From the NCBI GenBank assembly GCA_014529385.2, contig CM043967.1, positions 131,749,182 to 131,813,181 of the forward strand: a stretch of 64,000 nucleotides of DNA. Direction: 5' to 3'. Below the pieces are notes generated by a model. The model saw only the letters and a list, made by a program, of their open reading frames with translations, ran no database searches and was not told where the DNA came from. The position numbers were made by a program, and so were the translations under genes. The DNA comes from Adiantum capillus-veneris. Taxonomy: Eukaryota; Streptophyta; Polypodiopsida; Polypodiales; Pteridaceae. Positions 12,289 to 22,206 of this stretch are shown piece by piece (the first letter of the stretch is position 1; the number at the start of each line of letters is the position of its first letter).

Positions 12289-15200
12289 TCATGTACCATC
12301 ATAGAGCATCTTTTCCAAAGAGAGTGCTTTAGAGTCCTTGACGAGATTTTCATTGTTTGGCCCCTCAGAATTTTGGCTGGAGTTACACTCATGCTTCATG
12401 TAACAATACTCACATGAGACAGCGGCCTTTGGACAGATCTTTGGTAGATCCTTTGGTAGAAGGTGACTCAAATAGGGCTTCAAGCGATACCAGTTTACCT
12501 TCCTGGAGTGCTCTTTACCATTCAAGTCCATAAGCTGATAGTAACTAGAATTGAAAGCCTTCTTGACTATGTATGGCCCTTGCCATCTAGTTTCAAACTT
12601 GGCATCAAAACGATTGTCAAGTCGATTGTCATACCTTAGCACAAGCTCTCCTTCCTTGATGCCTTTGTCCTTCAGTTTCTTGTCAAGCTTCTCCTTTGTC
12701 TGTGTGGCTTTCCTCTTATAGCACTCGTATGCTGCTTCTCTTTTCCACTCAAGCTCAGCTAAGGTAAGAAGTCGATCCATCCATGCTTCTTGATCATCTT
12801 GTGCTGATTTGCCATGAAGTCGCATTGTTGGAATGTTTAGTTCAATTGGCTGTAAAGCCTCTTGACCATAGACCAAGTGAAATGGTGTGAACTCCGTGGC
12901 TTCCCTATATGTGGTTTGATATGCCCACAAGGCACCATCCAAGAAGTCATCCCATAATTTTGTTTTGTTTTGCACCATCTTTCTAATGATTCCTGCAATG
13001 AAACCATTAGCCTTCTCCACCAAACCATTTGACTGTGGGTAGTATGGTGTGCTATGACGATGTAGAATGTGAAGCTCTTCACAAACTTCTGTGAGCAAGC
13101 CCTTCCTAAACCCTGGACCATTATCAGAAACAATCTCCAAAGGTGTGCCAAATCTGCAACAAATGTGATTGTACACAAACTTGCTAACTGTCCTCTCATT
13201 CACTCTTGCCACACTTTGAGCTTCCACCCACCTAGTCATATAGTTTACAGCCACTAGAATGTAGAGTTTACCATTTTTTGTCCTAGGCAGAGGACCCATA
13301 GCATCAATGCCCCACTTTTCAAAGGATCCATTTGCAAGCACTATTTGCCTCGGGCCATGCACCAACCTTCTATTTCCATTTATCTGACAATTGTGACAGC
13401 TTTTACACCAATGTTGAACATCCACATGCAAGCTTGGCCAAACATACCCCGCAAGCAAAATCTTCTTCACAGTTGATTCTTGGGCAAAATGACCACCACA
13501 TGCCTCTTCATGCAAACCTTTTAGAATGGCTGGAATTTTCTCGATAGTTGGTACTCTTCTGCACACTTGATCCTTCCCTCTTTGATAGAGGGAGCCTTCT
13601 AGGAAGAGATAGAAACTTGCCTTCTTCATGAGTCTCCTCTTCTGAGCCTTCGTGAAGTCTTGTGGAAACTCACCCTCCAAAATGTAGCCAATAATGGGAG
13701 CCAATGACTCCAATCCCTGGTATCTCGGTTGCTTGACAGCTGCTGCCACCATGATGACCTGCACTTCTCTCTCAACACATGTAACTGCTTGTTGTGCAAG
13801 TAAATCAGCATCTTCATTTTGTTTCCTAGGAATATGATATAATTGCAGCTCCTCAAATTGATTAAATAGCCTACGGATGGTATGAACTTTGGCCCTTAGT
13901 CTTTCATTTTTGCATGCCCAAATGCCTAAAATCTGCTTCACAGTGAGAAGTGCATCCCCTTTTACCATGAGACGTTGTATACCATGACCAATGCATATTT
14001 TTAAACCATGAATTAGTGTGTCATATTCTGCTTCATTGTTGCTAGCTGAACTTGGTAGATTGAACTTCTCTTTCATGACCACCTCTCCACTTGGGTTGAG
14101 CAACACTAGCCCTCCCCCTGCTTTTCCTGTGGCTCGACGAAAAGCTCCATCAAAGAACAAGGTAAAAGCATTAGGAATACTTTTTGGTGGTGGCAATGGT
14201 AGGGTCTTTACTTTAGGCACCTTAATCTCCTTTTCATGCACCCTATAAGTGAGAATCCCTGCCAATTGTGCACGCACACTATCTTCTACCTTGAAGGAGT
14301 ATTGACACTCTTGCAACTCCATAATCCACTTTGAGATCCTAGTACTAAGATTCATTTGAGATGACACCCAAGGGAACAAATTCTCTACGGTGAGGATTAC
14401 AAAAGGTTTTGGGAGCAAGTAGGATCTAAACTTCCTTATCGCAAACATGAGAGAAAGCATCATGAGTTCTGCCTCCGTGTAGCCTCTCTCTAAAGCATTC
14501 ATGACCCTACTAGCAAAGTAGATGGGCCGCATCCTAGTACTATAGGGATCTTGTTGTAACAAAACTGCACCAATTGTTTCTTTCCCAGCACTAGAGCTAA
14601 CAAAGAATGTGTACTCCCAACAAGGAGGCATGAGTGTTGGTAGCTCTGACAAAATGGCTTTAATGATACAAAATTACTCTTCAAGCTCATCAGACCATGC
14701 AAATTCTACTTGTTGTGTCAACTTTTGCAAAGGGTGAAGTAACTCCGAGGCTAAGTGAATGAAGCGCGATATATACTTCACCTTTTGAATGAATGAGATG
14801 ACCTCCTTAAGACTCTTGGGTGATGGTAGCTCAATAAGAGCCTTTGCCTTTGAAGGATCCACTTCAATGCCTTTGTAAGAAACTTTATGACCAAGCAAGA
14901 TTACTTCATCCTCACCTATATGGCACTTGTCGGGGTTGAGTTGACCTCCCATGTCGTAGAGCTTCTTTAAACCTTCTTCTACCCTTTGTAGATGCAATGA
15001 TTTTGAGCTATAAACACAGAAATCATCAATGAACACCCTAATTGACTTTCCAAAGAATGCTTGAAACACCATATTCATGAAACGTTGGAATGTTGCAGGA
15101 GCATTTATCAGACCAAATGGCATGACTCTAAAAGCATAACAACCCCAAGGAGTGATAAAGGTTATTTTCAATTGATCCTCCAATGCAATCCCTATTTGAA

Positions 15201-15822
15201 AGTAACCTTAGTAACCATCGCACACAGTGTACTTCTCATGACCAGCTACCTCATTTACTATCTCATCATGGAATGAGAGGGGAAAGTGATCTCTCTTTGT
15301 TGCCTCATTGAGGGGACGGTAATCCACACACACCCTCCACTTGCCATTTTTCTTAGGAGTGACAACAACAGGAGAGACCCACTCTGAATTCTCCACTGGA
15401 TAAATGAAACCTGCTGCTAGAAGCTTTCTTACCTCCTTGAGTAGAGCCTGTTCCTTTATAACTCCTAGCCTTCGTAGCTTCTGAGCTTTAGGTGTGGCCT
15501 CAGGCTTTAACTCAATCTTGTGTTGAACAACATCTACCCCACGCACGTCGGTGTAGTCTTTAGCAAAAAGCCTAGGAAACTTCCTTAGCACACATTTGAA
15601 CTCCTCTCTCTCATCCTTTGTAAGTGTTGTTGATAGCATACCTTCCAGCATCCCTTCATCTTGAACACCTTCGTTCTCTTGAGGACCTACCTCCTCCAAG
15701 CCTTGACAAGAGGTCTCTTGGTTGCTTGGCTTAAACCTTACCCCCATGACTTCGATGGAAGACTCCTCTTCAGTAATGCTGCCGCTACTTTCTTCTTCTG
15801 AAGTGCTATCGGTCCAACCTTC
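12289..15822 (-). pseudogene. Tat-like Ty3/gypsy pol with two RNase H domains
   Basis: One minus-strand frame (15747 to 12289) is open except for TAA at 15208-15210 (Ser expected in CDGY-SGYFQIG) and TAA at 14674-14676. Order: acidic linker (SSIEVMGVRF), RT (WRVCVDYRPLNEATKRDHFPL, MPFGLINAPATFQR, catalytic FIDD near 15022-15033), RT-linked RNase H (GAVLLQQD, YFASRVMNALERGYTEAE), a second archaeal-type RNase H (FFDGAFRRATGKAGGG, SNNEAEY, KGDALL, QNEDADLLAQQA), then integrase with zinc finger (GHFAQES, CKSCHNCQ), catalytic D (KWGIDAMGP), D (SDNGPGF), E (NGLVEKAN) and C-terminal WQGPY. Two RNase H domains mark the Tat/Ogre branch. gag and protease are missing; the match stops at about 15822. Confidence 0.95.
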
Positions 15823-15859
15823 TTACATTGTTGGCTGAAGCTGTGTAGTGCATTCCGAA

Positions 15860-16600
15860 TTTTGTTTGACCGAGCTCTATGCACTAATGGAGTGATGCAT
15901 AACACATTAAAGCAAGTATTAGGCCAGGTCACTAGAAGTTTTGAAAGTATGGTTCATCCAGAAATCAAAACCAAAGCTAGAATCAAAGAGCGAATGCAGC
16001 TTGTAGCACAGCTAGATTCAAAATTGAAGAGCAAAGATAAGATCTAAGGCTCTTCAAAACGTCCTAGGATAGAAGAGGATGTACCTCCTTCATCAGGTGC
16101 TTAATCGTCCACTGTAAACCTGGATGATGCGATGTGTCCTCCTGTCCTACAGTTACTTGGGGAGCATTCCATCTTTCACTTGCAAGCACCCCCATTAGGT
16201 GAAGGACATTTTGCAAATGTGAAACAAGTATCAGTGGCTCATCCTCTCTTCAAAGATCCCGTCTATGCAGTGAAGATATACAATGAACAAATAGGAAGCA
16301 AGCCGACATTGCAGATCGTGCTAGAGGAGGCAACTGCTACAACTGTTTAGCATTGTGGCATGATATTGCCCCGTTCTCTTGTTCAGTATAGAAAAAGACC
16401 TATGTTGATCTTCAAGCTTTGGAATGGAGGTCATCTTGAGCAGTGGATTCAGGCATGTCATCATGATGGAAGCAAGCCTGCAATCAGAGAGTTCCAACAC
16501 ACATCTGGAACTGTACAACAGTTTGCAGACAACATTCTACAGACGATTAAATCCTTGCATAGTCACGAATTTATTCACAATGATCCGTCCCCTCAATCAC
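15860..16600 (+). pseudogene. Protein-kinase N-lobe fragment, copy 1
   Basis: Translation shows an N-terminal helical part (MHNTLKQVLGQVTRSFESMV), a Lys-rich linker, then kinase subdomains: glycine loop LGEGHFANVKQV, VAIK-type YAVKIY, hinge LIFKLWNGGHLEQWI, and the start of a catalytic loop LHSHEFIHNDPSP (HND where HRD is usual). Stops include TAA at 16045, TAG at 16348-16350 (Gln expected), and a frame change near 16100. The C-lobe is absent and the match ends beside the hAT transposase at about 16590. A second copy at 56457-57127 shares the 16348 stop. Origin of the kinase unknown; assignment to the superfamily rests on motif order. Confidence 0.65.
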
Positions 16601-18745
16601 ATGCACCATGTCATCAATTTCTTTGACATTTGAACATTTTGAATCAATATCTTCCGGATTCCATTCCACTTCATCATCAGAGTTGAGCTCATTTGCAACT
16701 GCTTCGTGTGTTTGGAAGTGCCCAAAGCTTTCTTCTGTGGCACATGTGGCTAACTTCACAGGCTTATGCATAAGTCACATGTTACAAAAGACATACACCA
16801 AGTCCGAAGCTCGTTTGGGAATTAATCGATTTCGTTTTTTAGTATTCACGAAAGCGAATGAAGACCAGTTTCTTTCACAGCTACCACTTGAGGCGGCAAT
16901 AGACTACTCTCACAGATACATGTTGAAGTTCCACTTTTTCTCCACCGTATTATTTCCACCAAATTGGTGCGCTCATTGTCTTGATAGCATCTATATGCCA
17001 AGGATCCCAAAACGTTTCCTCTCTACTAGTATATGTCGTCTTTTGTGTGTATGCCACCTGTCCATCCACATTGCCTAATAGTTGAGCACACACTTTCTTG
17101 AAATCACTGATCACTTCTCTGTTTGAAAATTTCTCGTGCATCTGGAGCTTGGGATCCTAGACAAAACCTACTCCATGTAAAGGAGTATGCAACTGCTCCC
17201 ATCAGCTTTTGATAAATGTCATCATCATGGCTTTCTCTTTTCCTGCATAAGATGTACTATCTTTTAACTTGCGAGTGGCTTCATGCATGTATCAGTAAAC
17301 CCGTCCAAAGATAGAGGCTTCTTTGTCCACTAATCGTATCAGATGAGTGAAAGGTTCTGTGACAGTAACTATTTTGTCTACATTTCTCCAAAAAGCAGGA
17401 GAGTTTACAAGCTGATAGCATTTGGAAGCAGTAGGTTCATACTTAGGATATTTATTAAGCCAAATGTCCCATCTTCTATCTGCCACTGTTTCAACAAGGG
17501 ATGCTTTTACTTGCTGCAATGTGGAGAGAACGTAATATGTTGTCGCAATGCGGGTCACACAAAAAAAACTGTAAAGTTTTTGTTGGGGAGTTTGTTCTAA
17601 AAAAAGCGTAAGAAAATGAATGCTCTCTTATAACTTCACCAAGTGGTTTGCATCTAAAAGATTTTGCTTAATAGAAGGAACTTTTCCAAAGTTCTTTAAG
17701 AGAAAATTCAAAGTGTGAGCAGCACATGGAACCCATGTAATCTCTAGATACTTTGCTTCAATTGCTTTTCCAGCTGCTTTGTAGTTAGATGCATTATCTG
17801 TGACAATGGTTGTCACATATTTAGGTCCCCCTGCTCTTCTAATTGAACGCTCATAAACACCAGCAAGATATGCACTAGTTTTTTCTTTTAGGGATGTATC
17901 GATCACTTCAAGAAAGATGGAACCTCTTGGACAAATCAACATCACATTAATCAATGGTTTCTTCTGGCAATATGTCCAACCATCTAGAGCAATTGTGCAT
18001 CCATACGCCGGCACAAAATCAAGAGTTGTGCGTTGTAAAATATTCTCTGATGTTGTTTTTACTTTATCTAAATATTCTGTACGCATCTTATTATAATCAA
18101 GAACCACAAAACCCTTCTTCGCCGTGCTCATTAAAGCATCTTTGAAGATAGGATTTCAAATGACATTAAAAGGAATTCTACATGCAACAAATGCTTGAGT
18201 CCACTTAATATGGAGTTCAAGAAGCCATTGTTTCCTGAATGCCTGTTGCAAAGTAGGATCACTTGGTGCCAACTCTCCTCCAGCCCATGCTTCACTTCGG
18301 CTTATGTTAGCAGTAGAGCTTCCGGTAGGATTAGAGCTACAATTCCCAGCAAAGGATGAATGGCACCTTCCTTGACCTGTTTCTTGACCTATAGTAGGGG
18401 TCGACTGAGGGTTTTGATCATTCTCGAGTGTCATCTCGATGTCCCTAGCCATAGATGGAGCCATCATTTTGGGACCTCCCTTTTTTTTGCCCTCAAGAAT
18501 TCTCTTTGCCTTGAGCGCCCACTCGGGAAATTTTTCAGCAATACCTCTTGGGGGGTATTTTCAAGCTGACACGTTTCCAGGAATTTTGAAAACATGTTCT
18601 TTTATCCTATAAGCATTTCCACTAAAATTATGGCCGCAGGTCTTACACCTTAGCTTTGATGTATTCTTCCCACTGACCAATTCATCTACGTAGTTCCACT
18701 CGTATCCTTTCACCATCTTCTTCAGATCTGCAAACTCAAACAGAA
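16571..18745 (-). pseudogene. hAT-family DNA transposase with BED zinc finger
   Basis: Minus strand, in changing frames. N-terminus: BED-type finger CKTCGHNFSGNAYRIKEHV (about 18665-18590). Middle: DUF659-like core AYGCTIALDGWTYCQKKPLI, then VTDNASNYKAAGKAIEAKY and PCAAHTLNFLLKNFGKV. C-terminus: WRNVDKIVTVTEPFTHLIRLVDKEA, later WW..YGG...LQ, SCERNWSSFAFVNTKKRNRL (the hAT dimerisation motif, about 16890-16830) and a tail ending at 16571. A TGA at 18156-18158 replaces Arg in NVI-RNPIF; further stops and frameshifts occur at about 18560, 17610, 17285 and 16975-16770. The order matches plant hAT transposases closely. Terminal inverted repeats were not identified with confidence. Confidence 0.93.
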
Positions 18746-18839
18746 CTAGTTACTAAAGACACATCTAGAATCGAACTCTAATATCATTTACATTACTCTA
18801 TTCATTAATGTTTTCAACTTCTTTAAATTATAAATACCA

Positions 18840-19400
18840 AAAATAATTTTTTCTCAAGTGTGAGCTTTCACTTTACACCTGAATCATGATAAATAAATCT
18901 CTTAATCTATCTCAATAACTTCCAAGTGTGAGTAAACTTTACATAAACCAAGATATCTTTAAAAGACCTATCTAAATTACCTCCAAGTGTGAGTGTAGCT
19001 CTACACATAGCAAGCAATCAAAATTCACTACTCTGTAAATATCTTCTAGGTGTGAGAATACCTCTACACAAAGAGAGAGATTATTATTTAATCTACCTAA
19101 ATTGTCTGTAGTGTGAGTTGTACTTTACACATAACACTTAATCATTAGATACATCTAACATAAGTTACTTCCAGGTGTGAACATAGTTCAACACACAACA
19201 AGTAACTCTTAACTTTAACTATTTAACTAAAGTTACTTCTAAGTGTGAACATAGTTCAGCACAAAGCAAATAGCTGCTAACTTTAACTACCTTGAATCAC
19301 CTCCAAGTGTGAGTTTCCTCTACACAAGGCAAGTAATCATTAACTATCTTACTTAATTTACCTCTCAGTGTAAGATATACTTCACACAGAGCAAGTACCT
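18840..19400. repeat. Diverged ~63-bp minisatellite, about nine units
   Basis: A core CTCCAAGTGTGAG followed 10-15 bases later by CTCTACACA-like sequence recurs near 18852, 18919, 18981, 19043, 19104, 19168, 19236, 19300 and 19361, a spacing of 61-68 bp. The two halves (AGTGTGAG and CTYTACACA) are partly complementary, so each unit can form a short hairpin. It lies just upstream of the hAT transposase. Confidence 0.85.
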
Positions 19401-19504
19401 CAAAACTCCAAAGCCTAAAAAAATAAATATATCCAAGCTCTAAATTTTCACTAGAAAAAATATGGCTAAATTTAAACTAGCATTTTTATATTTTTCTTTG
19501 TGTT

Positions 19505-19800
19505 GTAAGGCTCACCTATAGGTGAGATGAGATAAGAGAGATCGATGGAATGAGGGAAACAGTCCGTTTCAGCGTATATAAACAAATTTATTTCGATCTA
19601 ATTAATATTTCGATCGAAGTACTATTTCGATCGAACTAATATTTCGATCGAAATAATATTTTGATCAAATTGCTGAGAAATTATACGATACAGTGTTTTT
19701 GTTGCGCTCGCACCGTATAATATGACCGAATAAAGATAGGTGTCGTATAATATGCCCGTTTAAGGCGTATTATATGTACACTGTATAACGTATGATGCAA
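19505..19800. repeat. Palindromic cluster: 16-bp palindrome, 17-bp TTCGATCGAA array, GTATAATATG repeats
   Basis: 19511-19526 is a perfect 16-bp palindrome (CTCACCTATAGGTGAG). From about 19592 to 19670 a palindrome TTCGATCGAA recurs at 17-bp spacing (19592, 19609, 19626, 19643, 19660; first and last are imperfect). CGTATAATATG-like units follow at about 19714, 19744 and 19766, and GATACAGTGT (19687) is partly inverted as ACACTGTAT (19777). No coding potential. Confidence 0.8.
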
Positions 19801-19804
19801 CTTA

Positions 19805-20350
19805 GATCACTAGTGATTGCTACTCAATAGCTAATAATAGCTCTTTGATAACTATTATAGCTTTTCATAGCTAATGATTGCTATTTCATAGCTAGTGTTT
19901 AGTGATTGCTATGTGGTTTCTATTGGTAGGTCTTTGATAGCTATTGATAGATCTTTAATAGCTGTTTATAGCTGGTGATATCTACCTCTCAACTATTGAT
20001 AGTGGTTCTTAGATATTTCATAGCTAGTTATAGCTATTGATTTTGATAACTGCCATTTGATAGCTATTGGTAGCTCTCTGATAGCTATTGATAGTAATAG
20101 CTATTGATTGTGAATGATCAGGTGTTTGCTTTAGGTGAAAGGTAATTTATAGTTAGTGATTGTATACGAAAGCTACTAGTAGCTGTTTGATAGCTATTTA
20201 TGGCTAGTGATTTCTACTTTAGGGGTATATGATAGATAATGATAGCTTTTTTCTATAGATATTTATAGCTAGTGATTTTTACTTCATAGCTTTTGATAGC
20301 TATTAATAGCTATGACTTACTATTGATAGCTATTGATAGCTAATGGGTAG
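19805..20350. repeat. Degenerate ATAGCTAT/GATAGCTATTGATAGCT array
   Basis: About 550 bp made largely of variants of TGATAGCTATTGATAGCT with a self-complementary ATAGCTAT core. Spacing is irregular, so it reads as a short-motif array that has drifted rather than a regular satellite. Confidence 0.8.
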
Positions 20351-20395
20351 CTTTGACACATAATTTCTTCGTCATTCAAGCTTTCTTGTTGTGGA

Positions 20396-21435
20396 ATGCA
20401 GGCTGAGATCTACCAACGTTTCAAGGATGCCAATCCGGATGTAGCAATCCAGCTTCGTGCTTTTGAATCAAAAAATCCCTACTTTGTGCGAAAGCTAAAG
20501 GATAGGCTGACATGTTGTTGTATTTACCATGTGAAAATTTCATATCTGAGGGAGGTTGTGAATCATATGCGTAGTCAAGCATTTGGAATGCATGGTGGGT
20601 TGTGCAAATGTGCATGCATTGTGTGCAATGATTCATCACTTGCAGGAACATGTGTTGCTACAAAGTACAGTGTGAAGAGAATTTCAAAGCTTATTCTCTA
20701 TTGTGTCCGAAGAAAGTTGGCTCTACCTACCATGGTCTAAAATGCCACATGGGTCAATGTACAAAATGTGGGGCAGAGAAATTTGCATGTTGTCCACAGG
20801 AGCTGCTAAAGGATGCAAGAACCATCAAAGTCAAAGTATTTAAGGATGTGGAAACAGGCAAATGTGAAGGTGGAAAGAAGAATAAAAGGAGGGAACTTAT
20901 ATGCGAGGAGATGATCACTGCTGATTTGCTACAGGTATCCAAAAAAGATCTCCAATTTTTCATCAAACATGACTTCGTGTATCGATGGTAGGCTGAACAG
21001 TTCAAAGCGTGCATCACGCATTTTCTTGAAGATGTTGTTGTATCTGTGGCGGAGTTTGCTGAGAATTATTCATTCAAGGAGCATAATGAGATCCAGTCGA
21101 TGCATTGGTATTCCATTCAGGTCACCATTTTTGTACACATTACCTACTATCGTGTTGGACCTGAGATAAAAAATACTTTTCACTTTTTCATTTCTGATTA
21201 TAAAAATCAGGAAACTTTGTTTGTCCAACACTGCTTTATGCTACATTGGCAATGGTGGATAAAAGATAGAGGCTTGGATGTTAGCCAGCAGTGGGTTTGG
21301 TCAGATGGGGCAGCATCGCAGTTCACGGCAAAAAGGCCTTTCTATTTTGCTGGTAGATATGCTGCTTTGACAGGGAAAGTGTGGTGTGCAACTTCTTTGG
21401 AAGTGGCCACGGGAAAGGAGAATGTAGACGGCTAG
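20396..21435 (+). pseudogene. Transposase-like protein of unnamed family
   Basis: Two overlapping frames (break near 20690) and an in-frame TAG at 20989-20991 (Gln expected in YRW-QAEQFK). The N-terminal half has a Cys/His cluster (CKCACIVC..., then GQCTKCGAEKFACCPQEL). The C-terminal half has FAENYSFKEHNEIQSMHWYS, FISDYKNQETLFVQHCF and VWSDGAASQFTAKRPFYF, ending ATGKENVDG where relatives, as I recall, have a GHGKG..DG motif. I recall the same order in uncharacterised transposon-linked proteins of plants and animals but cannot name the family. Conserved acidic residues in ISD and WSDG could be catalytic (inference). The 3' end is cut by the LTR at 21445. Confidence 0.55.
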
Positions 21436-21444
21436 ATAGTTCAT

Positions 21445-21893
21445 TGTGTGGGAACGTCTTCTTAAGAGATGGGTAGCGAATTACTTAGTAATTACTATGG
21501 TAATTACTACAATAAACCTGAAGTGTATAAATAGGGCCCATTACATTGTGATCGGGTTGGCATTAATTATCATTTGGGTTAGCGCCTTGGCTGTACTTGA
21601 ACTTGAGAATCATTGGCAGTATCGTCGGCTGTACTTTCTCTTTGTAAATCATATTCGCTGTAACCTTGATCTATAATTCCAATCATGGTATATTCCAGTT
21701 ATACTTACTTCTCGTCCAGTCTTCTGAATCTAAACCTTATTTCCAATACATAAGTCTTATTCTTATTTCAGTATCCACATTCCAGTCTAGTTTCTGATTC
21801 ATGTCCAGTCTACTGTCTCAAATCTCCCTACACTAGAAGCTAAAATCTTCCAACACTGGAATTAGCTGTCTAAAGAGATCAGCTCCAATTCCA
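21445..21893 (+). mobile_element. 5' LTR (~449 bp) with TATA box
   Basis: Starts TGTGTGGGAACG at 21445 (exact start could be 21447 or 21449) where the transposase-like gene is broken, and ends CAATTCCA at 21893. Three bases later TGGCGATCACGGTGG (21897-21911) has the position and TGG start of a primer-binding site. TATAAATAG at 21526-21534 fits the LTR promoter. No second copy of this LTR was seen in the window. Confidence 0.7.
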
Positions 21894-21896
21894 TTT

Positions 21897-21911
21897 TGGC
21901 GATCACGGTGG
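21897..21911 (+). promoter_or_regulatory. Primer-binding-site candidate
   Basis: TGGCGATCACGGTGG begins with the TGG expected from pairing to a tRNA CCA end, three bases after the LTR. The tRNA is not assigned. Confidence 0.5.
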
Positions 21912-21954
21912 CTCGATTCGTTGACTGAAAGACTCTTCTCCCAGTTCGAAGTTT

Positions 21955-22206
21955 TTGGCAATGGCACCAAAATCCAGTCGTGGCCAGAAATCCACCATTC
22001 GTGTTGACCCTATTCCTGAGGAGTCAGGAAGAGAGTCTGGCCCCAAGCAAGAGAAGATGACTGACACTGAGGCTCAAGAGGAGCATAGTCAGGCTGATGA
22101 GGCACAAGACTCACAGCACTCTAGTCATTCTCGACGCCGACGGGCAGAACAGGAAGCACGGAAGGCAAAGAGTTCCAAGAGTTATCGATCCTGGCAGAGA
22201 GATTAA
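21955..22206 (+). pseudogene. gag N-terminal fragment of the 449-bp-LTR element
   Basis: Begins with the first ATG after the LTR and primer site (probably 21961). The product is hydrophilic, with acidic and Arg-rich parts (PIPEESGRESGPKQEK, SRRRRAEQEARKAK), typical of a gypsy gag start. At about 22197 it changes, in another frame, into LTEEMAEYVNSQRP, which belongs to the chromovirus gag also seen at 50221-51650. The junction looks like a deletion or recombination between two elements. Confidence 0.6.

Noticed and set aside
18840-19400. CRISPR-like array
   Set aside because: Repeats are diverged and spacers are not unique units; eukaryotic context makes it a minisatellite.
19687-19785. GATACAGTGT...ACACTGTAT as hAT terminal inverted repeats
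   Set aside because: Both copies lie on the same side of the transposase, and no matching repeat or 8-bp duplication was found on the other side.
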